Shown here: one piece after another, positions 28,840-40,105 of the stretch
Layout: every line of letters starts with the position of its first letter
Numbering within the stretch: position 1 is the stretch's first letter
Assembly: GCF_964204645.1 (NCBI RefSeq)
Contig: NC_134036.1
Coordinates: 10,094,704-10,154,703, forward strand
From: Tubulanus polymorphus
Lineage: Eukaryota; Nemertea; Palaeonemertea; Tubulaniformes; Tubulanidae
Reading direction: 5' to 3'
Length of the DNA: 60,000 nucleotides
Made by a program: the position numbers and the translations under genes
The notes under the pieces: model-generated
What the model saw: only the letters and a program-made list of their open reading frames with translations
What the model was told of the DNA's origin: nothing
Databases searched by the model: none

Positions 28840-29156
28840 TTAGCAACAAGATAAGCCTTTACAGTTGCCACTGCAACACTCACCATCATGGCCACACATT
28901 CCGGCTTTTAATTGGCAACCTATATTTCAAAAACATTATGCAATCAAAAAAGGAGTTTTGAAGTAAATTGATATCTTATTCAAATTGTTGAAAAATCTAA
29001 CCCCTACGCAATATTATCTTTAAAGGACCATTCATCAAATTGTGTAATTAATTTTTCCAGTCGTCACTCACCTTCTGCAAATGACGCGACACTGACCACT
29101 ATCACAACAGCAGCACATACGCGACTTATTAGATAAGCGAGCATTTTCAAATTTGC
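28840..29156 (-). CDS. Secreted cystine-knot peptide precursor, seven Cys
   Basis: Signal exon: acceptor CTAG before 29,156, ATG at 29,144, donor GTGAGT after 29,072 (73 coding nt, phase 1). Knot exon: acceptor ATATAG, 28,919-28,840, stop TAA (80 nt). The precursor is 50 aa: a 24-residue hydrophobic signal peptide and a 26-residue Cys-rich peptide with no propeptide between. Cys spacing in the second exon is C-x6-C-x5-CC-x3-C-x4-C plus an extra adjacent Cys at the end. The first six match the inhibitor cystine-knot framework found in many invertebrate venom, defence and signalling peptides. A leader exon ending at 30,105 (donor GTAAGT) probably lies upstream. Activity cannot be inferred. Confidence 0.75.
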
Positions 29157-30078
29157 CTAGAATTTGAATTGATTATATGAGCAAATTGGCATTTTAGGAA
29201 ATCCCATAGTCTGGTCATTCAATAGCTTTCAATTGGCTCTCAGCGATTAACCATTTCTCAGAATCGTTCTTGCAACCCGAATGAAGTTCGATGAAGCCCA
29301 AAACTACGTTGCATATCCAAATGAAAGGTCCAGACCGTATAGCATCGATTAAACCGTAGATGACTGCAACTCCCTCCCCCTCCCCCAAAAGATTTAGATT
29401 TTCTTCATCATTTTTCTTGTCAAAGTTTTACACACAAATAATCATTGATCACAGTCATCAAAATGAAAAAGTGTAATGCAGGTTTCGATAAAGCAAAGCG
29501 TATTGAGCTGTATAGATTTGAATTGTCGGGTAACGATATTTCCATTTCATCCCGCTTATCGTTTAGGCTACAAAGACAGGCGTTATTGGCAAAGTTAGCG
29601 CTACCACTACTTTAGACCTTGCAGTAATCATTGTCAAATGATTACTCCAAGTTTAGACGCGCGTTCGCTGAAAACTCATGTTTTCTCAGTTTCAATAAAA
29701 GTGCTTATTCGACGGTTCACCAGAAAGCCATGATGAAATCATGTTCGATTGTTTATCCATACACAGGCTCTTTCTAATAACTTGGAAAACGGTTTTTTTC
29801 AAGAAAGAAAATGGCAGGGCAAAGGAAATAAAATTAAAAAGAATTTATTACAGGCGTTTCACAATGGATGGGAATAAGAAAAACAATTATAATGTTTTTA
29901 TTTGGCAGAAAACTACAGAAAACGATAAAGTGGGTGAAAATAATGAAAATAATGATCGATTTGATGGGAGAAATGAAGATGAAAACTTTTTGCAAATTTC
30001 GAGTTTGAAAAAAGAATTCTGGAAGGCGTGTTCCAAGTATTCAAAAAGGTGCCAAAATAAACGTTTAATTGCGAATAA

Positions 30079-30420
30079 TATAGATTTGGCTATCTCATCA
30101 CTTACCTTGGTCGCTTCTTCCGAAGTATTCAACTTTCGAAATGAAAATGTCTCGTTTTCTCGAGTCAGACCTTGTCGATGAATGAATAAAACGTATTGCT
30201 TGCGATAATATATACGTTTGAGATAGAAATTGAAATTATAGCAATGATTGCACAGCATGATGTTGATTGGAACTGATATCGAGGTCTTTTTCAATTTCTA
30301 TCAATACGCACCTGGCACTTGAATCGATCTACGCGCATCGCCACTTTACTTAGGCAAAGTATAAACTTGTTCAGTGTCACAGGCAATTATTATATTCAAA
30401 TTTCATAAATTATTGGAAAT
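30079..30420 (-). promoter_or_regulatory. Leader exon and upstream region of the - strand cystine-knot gene
   Basis: The leader exon reads in - strand orientation from about 30,175 (after TCGACAAG) to the donor at 30,104 (ACCAAG/GTAAGTG). Related segments occur at 31,860-32,110 and partly at 38,075-38,350, with the same order of ATTGATTG, CAATCATTG, TCATCGACA and GACTCGAG blocks. The open frame through it on both strands is uncharacteristic of coding sequence. Confidence 0.45.
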
Positions 30421-31859
30421 TTACTTTTAAATGCCATTTCAATATTTTCCCTGATGTATTGGTACGTAAACGCCTAGCCTACATCGATACTGTGTTGGAG
30501 ACATCTAGTTTCAAGGCAGTTTTCGGCACATGAGAGCAACTGGCTTGATACATTCAGTTGCTCGAACGTTTCGATGTGAGCTAGCTTATGACTGGTTACC
30601 ATACATCTATCTCCAGTTCCACACAGTTGCCCATGATCTACTTTTAAGCAACTAGTTGTACTCAGTTGCTGTCATATATGTCGATGTGAGCGCTCCACAA
30701 TCAACAACACATGGTTGTAACTGACAAAAAACAAAGCAATTTGTCACGTGACTTGTGATGCCCTCAAATAAATTTGCTAAAACACATTTCAGTTGCAGTT
30801 GCTGATGTACGCGCTAAGGACCTAGCGACCGACATGAGCCACGCAGTTGCTGGCTTTCATGAGCTTTTCGATGTGCGCGGGGTACTCGCTCACTAGCAAC
30901 TAGTTGTCTCCATTTGCTTTGTCGATGTATGCTAAGCTTAACGCGTCATTCTGAATCCAGTTCCACAGTTGTGAGTTAGAGTTAAGTTAGCTCCGAGTTA
31001 AAATCAATTCATTTTCAATGTTAACTCTGAGTCAAATCTTAACGCAGAACTGTGGAACTGGGTCCTGGCTAGTAACGTACCGGGCTTACATCTGCGATCA
31101 TAAGTGACCACATATTCACTGTCAGCTGGTCATCAAATAACGGTGACTATAACTTCGCCCAGAAACAATGGTCCATCAAATCTTACAGAAATTATTCCGT
31201 CAGATTGTCCAACAATAGAATTTCATTTGATAGAATGTATGAAAACGAAACCACAAAGTTTCGGCTGTTGACTAACAGCCATTATCAGTTGGAGACGGAA
31301 GTAATGAAGCATAAAACCTCGTTGAATGTTTGAATTTTTTTGGGCAAATATAGACTAATATGAAATCGACGAAATGGCATATGCTGTACATTTTAAAGCA
31401 ACCTGCCTTTCTTTTGTTGAGTAATTCTCTGGCCCGGAGAGTGGGGGTGGACACGTTGCTTGCGTTTGGCATTACGTGAACACAGAAACACGTTTCAACA
31501 TTAGTTTATTGGGGCCCGAAACTTAAGGGGCAGACAGTGAAATCAAAGTTAAACAACGCGCTGATATTCGTAACCGTTTTTACATTAAAAACAACGTATA
31601 TCATAGTCACAAAATTCAAACTAAAAGTAAAATAGATATCACAAAGAAACGATAGATTATCAAATGAGGGATATGATTGACTAGAAGGGTAAAACTTTTA
31701 CAACTTATACCCCGCCCTTGTTTTCACCATAACCCAAATACCACCCTAGCGAAATTAACAAAACAATGACAATTAATCTATTTTACTTATACATTTTGTA
31801 TACTGGCATTTCTTATAATAACGTTTGATAATGAAAAATATAGATTTGAATATTACATC
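30421..31859. repeat. Host DNA rich in short CAACT/AGTTG repeats
   Basis: 30,500-30,960 holds many copies of CAGTTGC, CAACTAGTTG and TCGATGTGAGC in both orientations. 30,955-31,070 has AGTTCCACAGTTGTGAG and an inverted partner (GCAGAACTGTGGAACTGG). No gene is recognised. Confidence 0.5.
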
Positions 31860-32345
31860 ACTGCGCTTACCTTGGTCGCTCGTTTTAACGTATTCGGCTC
31901 TCGAAAAAAAAATTCGTTATCTCGAGTCAGAACCTGTCGATGAATGAATAATAAATATTGCGTGCGTTTATACAATACCACTGAAATTATACCAATGATT
32001 GCACAGCTTGATATTGATTGAAATTTGCGTCGATGTTGAATCGATCCGCGCGCATCCTAGAGCTTTAAGTATATATAACTTTTCGATCTCACAGGAATTT
32101 ATCATATTTGATTAGCTGTCGTTTTTCAAAATTTCTGAATATTAATTTGTCATATGCTACTTCAATATTTTCGCTGATGTACTGTGTGTGTATAGAACGT
32201 ATTATTCTGTCCGGCCTTATATCTGCGATTGTAAGTGACCATGGAATCCGATGGTTGTGTGGATTGTAAATTTCCAGTGCGTGTTTTTGTCGACCACTGG
32301 GAACGACATGCACAGTTGTCACACCTTGTTTTAGCCGCCATCTGG
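31860..32345 (-). repeat. Second copy of the cystine-knot leader/upstream segment, no gene attached
   Basis: Matches 30,079-30,420 and 38,075-38,420 in - strand order, including a donor at 31,870 (ACCAAG/GTAAGC) and a block with TTCGCTGATGTACTGTGTGTG (compare CCCTGATGTACTGCGCATG at about 38,300). No signal or knot exon was found downstream on the - strand, so this may be a duplicated promoter or a gene remnant. Confidence 0.5.
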
Positions 32346-33289
32346 TGATCATTAACAGTGCTTTTAATTATGCCAAAAATTAGTGGACTGTCAAATTTTT
32401 TATTTTTTCATTTGTCTTACTAATTTGCAAATAATCTTTTTTTTCTTAAACACGATAATCTTCAATTTCTACGTCAATTCGTTACCGATCTCCTTGAGCA
32501 ATGAACCAAAATGAAACTGAAACATATCCAAGCGACGGATGAGGTCAATTAGGTGAAGGTAAAACTATAGTAAGATAGTTATACGTTATAATGAGAATCA
32601 TGATTTCTAAAATCGTAGTCGTATAATCAAAGGTAACCTCTTGGATGAGCGATGAAGTTCAGGGAAAGACTAGTGGGACTGCGGTTTCTATAAATAAATG
32701 AAGGCGACGAAAATAGAAAACTGCTCATGAACCAAGTTCCACTTAATACTTGAGCAATTACTCATTGGTTCGAAGAATACGCAAGTGGAAAAAAAATCAT
32801 TTACCTCGTATGATGGAGTACGTATTTATCGATCTGCATATCATAGTCTATTAATCAAGGGGTTTTGCAGATGAGGTTCCTACAATTACTTAAACAATTG
32901 ACCATGAACCAAATCCTTTATTTGATTCAATCTCCAGTTCCAGGGTTATGTGGGTGTTAAATTTCTCTGAATCCAGTATCCACAGTTATGTAGGTTTCAT
33001 TATTATTTGTTGAACCATTTTTGTTTTGATTTGTTCATTCTATTTGTCGCTGATTCCACTTCCATAGTGTGGGTTTGATTTGACTGTAGAACCAGTTCCA
33101 CGGTTTGGATGGTCTAATATGTCCATTAATCCAGTTCCACAGTTGTGTGTGATAAGATTTGATTGAGTTCAACAGTTTTGATAATTTTTGTCTTAGTGAA
33201 AACATGAAAACTGGATTCGGAATCCAATAATTTGATATGGCTGAATACTTCTCTTAGTTAACTATATAATTTTGGGTCCGGAATTTTCA
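32346..33289. repeat. Host DNA with dispersed CCAGTTCCACAGTTGTG repeats
   Basis: At least five degenerate copies of CCAGTTCCACAGTT(G/A)TGT lie between 32,930 and 33,180. Similar copies occur at about 30,960 and inside element B at about 56,610 and 56,650. No coding signal. Confidence 0.55.
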
Positions 33290-33490
33290 GTAGAATATAA
33301 CGGACGAAATAGTTTCATATTTCACGCGTTTCCACTCGGGATTCAAGTACTGAAATTACCGCCTGACTACTTTAGAGAATTGATTAGAAAAGTAAATAGT
33401 GTATACGTGAGCGAATTTTCTATATAAGCGTTTCTACATTGAATGCAGCAACCGAACTCTAACACGAAGGCAAAACTGTAAGTAGATAAC
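33290..33490 (+). promoter_or_regulatory. Promoter and leader exon of the + strand cystine-knot gene
   Basis: A TATATAA box at about 33,421 is followed 25 bp later by GAATGCAGCAACCGAACTC and a donor at GTAAGTAGATAAC (about 33,479). The layout fits a TATA promoter with a short untranslated first exon spliced to the acceptor at 34,929. An inverted copy lies at 26,690-26,920. Confidence 0.5.
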
Positions 33491-33834
33491 ATGCGCACCG
33501 TGATGGCAACTGGGTGATATAATTGTTCGTCGACGTGGCATATCGTTTAGGAATATGTAGTAAGTAATATGTATCAGTATGCCTGGATTTTATTACATAG
33601 AAATGTTTATTTTTGGCTGAATTTATTTTATTTCTCTCGTAATTCATCATACACGGATACTGTGTTTCTTCTCGACGTAATCACATTTTCTCGCTATGGT
33701 TTGCAACTAGGCACAGGTAATGTGAAATGAAGAGAACAAAAAACTATAGAATATTGTTACGTACATCGATTGAAGAAATTATGACGAGTAGGAGAAAAAA
33801 AAACGTTTTTATTTCTTTCTAAACTGGGTGGTCA

Positions 33835-34060
33835 CTGTGCTAACCTTTGGTCACTGGTGTGACGAAAGGGCTGAGAAGTGGCCTCTGTCCTGGAAAGTTT
33901 TTAGCGGCATGACTAGCTGTTCAGTGGTCGGAAAGTTACTAATGACCATTGCTAAGGCAGTGTGCCCAAATGAATCTCCAACGATCACAACCCGTTTTCG
34001 GTCAACTGCATATGGAAACGTTACTGCTACAATGTTGTAACGCGCTATTCTCCATTATGA
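33835..34060 (-). other. Unassigned - strand open frame (possible exon)
   Basis: About 68 codons are open on the - strand and include FPYAVDRKRVVIVGDSFGHT. The composition looks more protein-like than its neighbours, but no domain or partner exon was found. It lies in the presumed first intron of the + strand cystine-knot gene. A + strand ORF overlaps it. Confidence 0.2.
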
Positions 34061-34929
34061 AATTTGCCGTGTTTTGCACCTAAATCTACTTCACTACTTT
34101 TATTTATTGTTAAATCCTCGCAAAAATATAATTAATGTTCCCCAGGTTGTCTGCTTTCGTTGGATACTTAACTTCAATTGATAATGAAAATAATGGCGCT
34201 GCTTTCTGCTTATAAACTCAGAGCCATTTTACTATGTATCGGAGGCAAAAGTGCATTTGGGGAGCTGGTTTTTACAAGCTTGACAGCTTATATAAGGATG
34301 ATTAGGATAGAACACCAATGAAAACAGTTTTTAACGGAAAAGACAAGTGGCTTTTATATGATATAAGTTTGGTGGCTGTATCTTAAATAGCCAGTTTGTG
34401 CCAATTCTTAAAGGAGTTTTATCACTACGGCTGCACTCAGTTACTGTTACTGCTGCGCACAACGCGACTGAAAGGTATGTCTGTTGTGTGGTGAACCATG
34501 CTTCCATTGATAGCAGAAACGTTTCTATATGAGTTGTCAAACGTCGAATACCGGTACCACTGGACATGTAATGGTTTAACTGACCACAGTTCACGCATGA
34601 CCACTGACAGACCAATAGTCAATATTATCCCTGTCACATTATTAGGCCCCGGCCTAGTGTACCAACAAACGTGTTCTAGTGAACCTCCGGACTAGTGGTC
34701 CATCGGACAAGTGGACCCGTAGACTAGTGGTACGCTTCCGACTTTGTATATCACATATAAAGCCCAGCACGCGCGAGATCTAAAGGCACTGTTTTTTTCT
34801 CAAGCCTCATCATTCTAAACTAGTAAATTTTCTGAAAACAGGTTTATTTTATGATAGCCTTTTGAAAACTGTTGAATAACCAGAATTTGGGATTGCCCAC
34901 AATGCTAATATATTTAATTGATATTCTAG
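34061..34929. other. Intronic or intergenic host DNA
   Basis: No gene is recognised; - strand ORFs of 94 and 66 aa at 34,331-34,637 show no family. A 16-bp degenerate tandem (GGACTAGTGGTCCA-like) lies at 34,687-34,735. Confidence 0.35.
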
Positions 34930-35436
34930 GCATCGAAAATGCTTGCTTATTTAATGACTCGTGTATCTGCTATCGTTGTGATAGTGATCAGCGCCGCGTC
35001 ATTTGCAGAAAGTGAGTAACGAACGACCTGGAACATAATACCTAATTTCATATGATTCAATGAATTGAAATTACACTTATCAATAAACATTCAGCAGCTG
35101 TTTATAGATTTAACGAAGTAATTTGACGAATTACATTTCGAAGATAATATTACATATCAATAATTATATGCTGACAAAAATTTACTTCATTGACGTGTAA
35201 TATGTTTCATACGTAAATGTATTTCCTAAACTCATGTATTGATTTGTTTGTCATACATCCGGGAGTGGGGGTTCAATTATACCTACAATGTAAATGAAAA
35301 ATTGCCTTACCTCGAAATTCCGTGTTTGATTGCATACTCTTTTTTACGAAATATAGGTTGCAAGATACGAGGCGTAGTTTGTACGGGTGATACTGATTGT
35401 TGCACTGGCAATTGTACCATCGGAACGTGTTCGTAA
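34930..35436 (+). CDS. Secreted cystine-knot peptide precursor, six Cys
   Basis: Signal exon 34,930-35,011 (acceptor TTCTAG, ATG at 34,939, donor GTGAGT) and knot exon 35,357-35,436 (acceptor ATATAG, TAA stop) give 153 coding nt, a 50-aa precursor. The intron is 345 nt, phase 1. The signal peptide is about 23-24 residues (MLAYLMTRV, then a hydrophobic core ending SFAE). The 26-residue remainder has spacing C-x6-C-x5-CC-x3-C-x4-C, the classic six-Cys inhibitor-knot framework. Exon sizes and phase match the - strand paralogue at 28,840-29,156 exactly, which strongly supports both models. Lack of a propeptide is unusual for venom precursors and more like defence or regulatory peptides. Target unknown. 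Confidence 0.8.
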
Positions 35437-36484
35437 TCGTTGGCGATAAGAGTTTCTAATGGGATATAGTTGTGATGGTTTGGGAAATCCGATTATGAAA
35501 CTGAACCACAGTCAGGTAACTGACTGACTAGATCGCGTACGCTAAAAAAACGAAAATAATGTAAATTTTTAGACGTAAAATCGTGTGTTATATTAACATT
35601 CAATACATCTGTGAGCAAATAAACAAATGATTGTTTATCTTTCGAGGGTTAATGAGGATTGTAAAGTGATCCATAGGATGCACCGATCCATTAGCGACAA
35701 GGAACATCAATCGTCTTACGAATTTTCTCAAATCAATTTGTCATCCCTGATTTACACCATCTCTCGTTTTTTAACTGTTATTCACATATTTTAGTCATTT
35801 TCTTGAAAAAACCGATTGATTCATGTTCATGTGCGAGTATTCCTATTAAAGATGACGAAAGAATCACACGATAAGCGTGGTTTAGAAAAAAAAACGATCA
35901 CTTACTCTATCCATGTGGTGGATTCTAAATGAGATTCTAATTTGCCGTTCCCGGGTAAGAAACGTTTGACAATATCATAACTAAACTATGTGAATGTTAT
36001 TCCAATCTTGTTTATCACGGTTTATGTCGAAACACTGTCCGCTTTGATTACAAATACAACTCTTGGCCCAACAACATTTGAAACCAGTTTTGTGTTTGAA
36101 ACTTCAACCAGCGTTTTATGTGGTTGAAACTAAGTTAAATGAAAAACTCATAGGCCTAAACGAATCATTGTCATCGAATAGTTTTCTAATACGTATAAAA
36201 CCGTAATTGAATTATAAAACTTGAACCATAATGTATATACCACCTCCCGATTAACCACTACCCTCGCCTGACATGAGCAACATCAGCGCTAAATTTTAAC
36301 TGTTAATAAATTCAAATTGTTTTTTATCCGCTATAAGGTTCCGATAAACAATCGGTCGTTAAGGGTCATTATTAGGCGGTCGCGACGCCTTAATACACAA
36401 CAGTAAAAAGGTTTAAACTGCTATGCTTTTTCCTGTGACCATATTGATGCGGCGAAACCCACTGCGCGTGTGCAGCTTATTCCG
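35437..36484. other. Host DNA, no gene recognised
   Basis: AT-rich sequence after the cystine-knot gene. AATAAA-like signals at about 35,617 may serve as its polyadenylation site. Nothing else is supported. Confidence 0.35.
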
Positions 36485-37145
36485 AGCACTAAGGATAATC
36501 AGACAAAAACAAAAGGCAAGAACATCAACGGGATAATCAAGGAATGAGTGAGGGAGCGAGTGAGTGGAAGTGTCAAACGTAGGAAAACAAGCTAACGGGA
36601 TTAGAATAATGGGGGTACAAGTGAAATTTAGAGATCAAAATATTGTAAGGAGAAAAACCGTTATTCAAATTAACACATTTATCCATATTTTCAATAATAA
36701 GGGCAGATTCCATAATGTGACGTTTGGTTTTATCGGGACAGGGAAAGATTATAGCGGCATTATCATAATCAAAATTGTGACTAGTTTCATAACGAGATTA
36801 GCTACTCCACTCTCGGGTTTGAAATTTTGACGTCATTTTTATGTTCTCTGAGGCGCTTGTTCAAATCACGTCCAGTTTCACTAATATATATTTTATTACA
36901 TACTTTACAAAGTATTTTGTATACACCAATGTTCAAAATTTCCGTTTTGCAGTTAATTTGAATAACGGATCTTCTCCTCACAATATTTTGATCTCTAAAT
37001 GTTACGCTTCAATTGTACCCCAATTATTCTAGTCCCGTTAGCTTGTTTTCCTCCGTTTGAAACGTCCACTCACTCCCTCACTCATTCCTTGATTATCCCT
37101 CTGATGTTCTTGCCTTTTGTTTTTTGTCTGATTACTCCTTAGTTT
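36485..37145. mobile_element. Penelope-like fragment flanked by a long inverted repeat
   Basis: The arms at about 36,485-36,680 and 36,955-37,145 are reverse complements with moderate divergence. They share AAAAGGCAAGAACATCA, GGAATGAGTGAGGGAG, AACAAGCTAACGGGA and ATTTAGAGATCAAAATATTGT. The centre holds a GIY-YIG-like coding remnant. Downstream, at about 37,345-37,395, CCGAAACGTCG occurs twice, similar to terminal motifs of such elements. Confidence 0.65.
36826..36936 (-). pseudogene. GIY-YIG endonuclease remnant of a Penelope-like element
   Basis: The - strand frame reads NIGVYKILCKVCNKIYI, then SETGRDLNKRLREHKNDVK, the C-x2-C and GIY-YIG pattern with the catalytic Arg and the EH motif of Penelope endonucleases, before a TAG. 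No reverse transcriptase is attached. YIG has become YIS. Confidence 0.75.
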
Positions 37146-39720
37146 GTCTGCCTTCGATCCCTCTGGTCTTTGTTTTTAGATTACTTTAATCTCGCACTAC
37201 ATCCCCTTAGTTTGTCGTTTGCCTTCTTTGTTTTTTTCCTTAGTGTTCCGGTTTTTGTTGTTTAATTACTTTAATCATGATCCTTTAATCTAAATCATTT
37301 GTCATATTCTTGTATAAATATCCTGTTATTTGATTTTGTTCTCAGTTCGCCCGGTGATGGCTAACCGAAACGTCGTTAGCCGAAACGTCGCTCCTCAAAT
37401 ACAATCATTCTGATATAGAATTTTTCAATCTTGGCTTCGTTATTGTGGGATTTTTCTCGCCATGCTCATATTTACGTATGAATATTTATTCTTAGAACGA
37501 TAGGACTTTATGCTCCTCGTGTTCAATCTAAAATTAAAACTTATTTTATAGACACTAATTACTAGTGATATGACAGTTATATATCCTATAATTCCATCGG
37601 ACTGTGTGACAATATCAATTTGTAAAATGTGTTTAGTAATATATCAAAAAGGTACTTGACGAAGTGTGAGCGTATAGGAAACACTTTACAGGTGTTGAGA
37701 CAAAACACTAGGTCACACGACGGATCCGGACTAATTGTAATTCTAAATCCGTGATTTACGATTCAGTTTGACGCTGGAGGTCGTCCATTTCTTGGCTTTT
37801 CGGGATGTATATTCATCAATGGATGACAATGCTTCGGGTTATTCTTGTCGCTGTTTAGACCCGGTAATTACTCGGGATTAATTCATAATAAATTAATATA
37901 CGCAAATTCGGAATGGTCAGACGCTGAGTTATATTTCTGTCAGAATTGAAAATTATGTGTATAAGCTGTTGGTCGTCGAATCTGAGAGGAGTTACATTTT
38001 ATGAAAAACATTTGTTTGGAAAGTGGAAAAGATAATAATCACGAGAATTACAATACGGTTTCTGCGAAGCAGTAGAAACGCTAATAATACCAATGATTGT
38101 ACGGTTAGATATTGATTGAAACTCATATCAGCATTTTGTTAAACCAAAAATCAATACACACCCGGCATCACTATGTACATTCACGGAGCCATAAGTACAC
38201 CTGAGCCATTCGCTTTGACAGTAAATCATTATATTTAAAGAGCTGTCGCTTATCAGTGTTTCTGAATATTACTTTTTCATATGTTATTTTTGGTATTCTC
38301 CCTGATGTACTGCGCATGTTTAATATAGATCATTTTGACTAGTAACACAGCGATCTTACACCTGAGATTATCAGTGACAACGGAATCAGATAACTTTGTC
38401 GAACAATTTCCTGTGCGTATTTGCTTCGAATTCTTAGTGCAGCCCCGAGCGCCGAATAAATTCGGTACTTGATAAATTGAAATTCAAACTCACTTGTGAC
38501 GTTGTTTTAAAAGGCTGCAACGACTTATTTTCTTATGTTCCTTATTTGAAAAGATTTTCTAATTCTTTTAGCTTTTACGAAATTATAGCTGCATTCTGAT
38601 CCATGCATTCATAGCTTAAAAGAAACTTGAAATTAAATCGCGAATTTGTTTTCCAATTTTTTTCATCAGCAAACATAGAACATGACTAAGATACAATGTA
38701 GTCTGCATATGAATAAACATGCTGCTTTTAAAGAGCTGTCGCTTTTCTCTGTTCAACAACAATTCAATTCAACTATTCAGACCAAAAAATTAAACAGAAA
38801 TAAGAAAATAAAAAAGACACTGATTGGACTATGTTTGGCTACGATTCACATGTTATGAGGACTCTGGCCTTAAACGTTTTTGAAATAACAAATGAACAAA
38901 AAACACCAGCAATTAAACATATTATCAGTGGACTCTAAAAACGCATTGTTCACTGTTTAAATTTTGCATATGAACATATGAAAAATTACTGCAATTTCAA
39001 AAACGGCTCAAAAGATCGCATACACGAGTGATGTCGATTGCATGAAACATGTGTCCTTATAGCAAACTTTGTCAAGGATTTTTGGCACTTGATTCAAGCA
39101 AACATTTTACAAGTGCAGTTTTCCAGACCGGTTTTATCAATAAAATGGTAAGTGAGTCCTGGATATTTATTCAATCATGTTATATTCTCCGGAAAAAAAT
39201 AATGGAACATTTTTCATATATTTGATTTTTCTTACTGTTGAATAAGCCGGTTATTTATTATATATAACGAGAAAGCGAGCATTTAACGGCGGGAACTGAT
39301 CTTAATTTTTCCACATGTAACACGTTTTTACCGATTTCAAGTATACAACGATAGTGCTTTATATTTTAATCGGTTTATCTGACGCTCGAGCCTTCGCATC
39401 TAATGTAAAGAAGCTTCATCTGGTGTATGAGCATACCATTTATATTAACAACAAAGATCTCAAGACGGGACAGTATAGATTTCTATGTCGATAAACGGCT
39501 TTTACAGATTGCTATCACCAAATAGAATATTCTAGTGCTAGATTACAGTCCAGGAACAAGTTCGGTTACATTTGACTCTAGAATTAATATGACTCGTTAC
39601 GTTGTGTATGTGAATGTGAGCATGGAGTTCATATTTTAGTCCTGTTCACGGAATGGATTCATTTATATGAATATAAATCAGTATCATGCACAAACTATCT
39701 GAAATAGATGAAATTGTGTA
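37146..39720. other. Host DNA, gene-poor; third leader-segment copy at 38,075-38,420
   Basis: 38,075-38,420 repeats the CAATGATTGTACGGTT, CGGCATC and CCTGATGTACTGCGCATG blocks of 30,079-30,420 and 31,860-32,345 on the - strand. The remainder is AT-rich with no ORF of interest. It ends at the target duplication of element B. Confidence 0.5.
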
Positions 39721-39726
39721 GATACT
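39721..39726. repeat. Left target-site duplication of element B (GATACT)
   Basis: The same six bases follow the right TIR at 57,762-57,767. Six-bp duplications are characteristic of Polinton integration. Confidence 0.9.
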
Positions 39727-39934
39727 AGTAATAGGGGTAATGGGCTTTCATACCAAAGGTCGAAAGGTCGAGCCCGAGAAATTTTCCAAAATGTTAAAAT
39801 AACAACAATTTCTACTTGAATTAGTCGCGTACACTCCTAATTCAAGTAGAAATTATTATTATTTTAACATTTTGGAAAATTTATCAACCTCAACCTTTCA
39901 ACCTTTGATATGAAAGCCCATTACCCCTATTACT
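39727..39934. repeat. Hairpin at the outer end of the left TIR (98-bp arms, 12-bp loop)
   Basis: Arms 39,727-39,824 and 39,837-39,934 are reverse complements with nine differences. The inner arm again ends in CCCCTATTACT, the element's own terminal sequence. The loop is TCGCGTACACTC. The right TIR has the mirror image at 57,554-57,761. Confidence 0.92.
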
Positions 39935-40105
39935 CTTAAAATATTCATATATATATGAATAACATTTAAATCATTGAACTTCTAAAATCAATTTTAATAA
40001 AAAATATAGTATTAAAATGGAAGCAAATAAGTACTACTGCCCAACATGTAATATCGATATAGACAAGTCTCAAAAAGCAAGACACAATAAAACTAGAACA
40101 CATTT
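39727..40105 (+). repeat. Left terminal inverted repeat of B, including the polB start
   Basis: Matches the reverse complement of 57,383-57,761 with only a few mismatches. Identity ends abruptly after the 30th codon region of polB (…ACACATTT). The outer 208 bp form an internal hairpin. Confidence 0.93.

Noticed and set aside
29741-30294. Overlapping 146-aa (+) and 135-aa (-) ORFs
   Set aside because: The Asn/Lys- and Phe/Ser-rich translations show no domain, and a splice donor with leader similarity explains the region better.
33828-34040. 70-aa + strand ORF
   Set aside because: Antisense frame is more protein-like and neither has a recognised family.
39727-39934. TIR hairpin as an independent MITE inserted at the element end
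   Set aside because: It lies exactly at the boundary of the target duplication in both TIRs, so it is the terminus itself.
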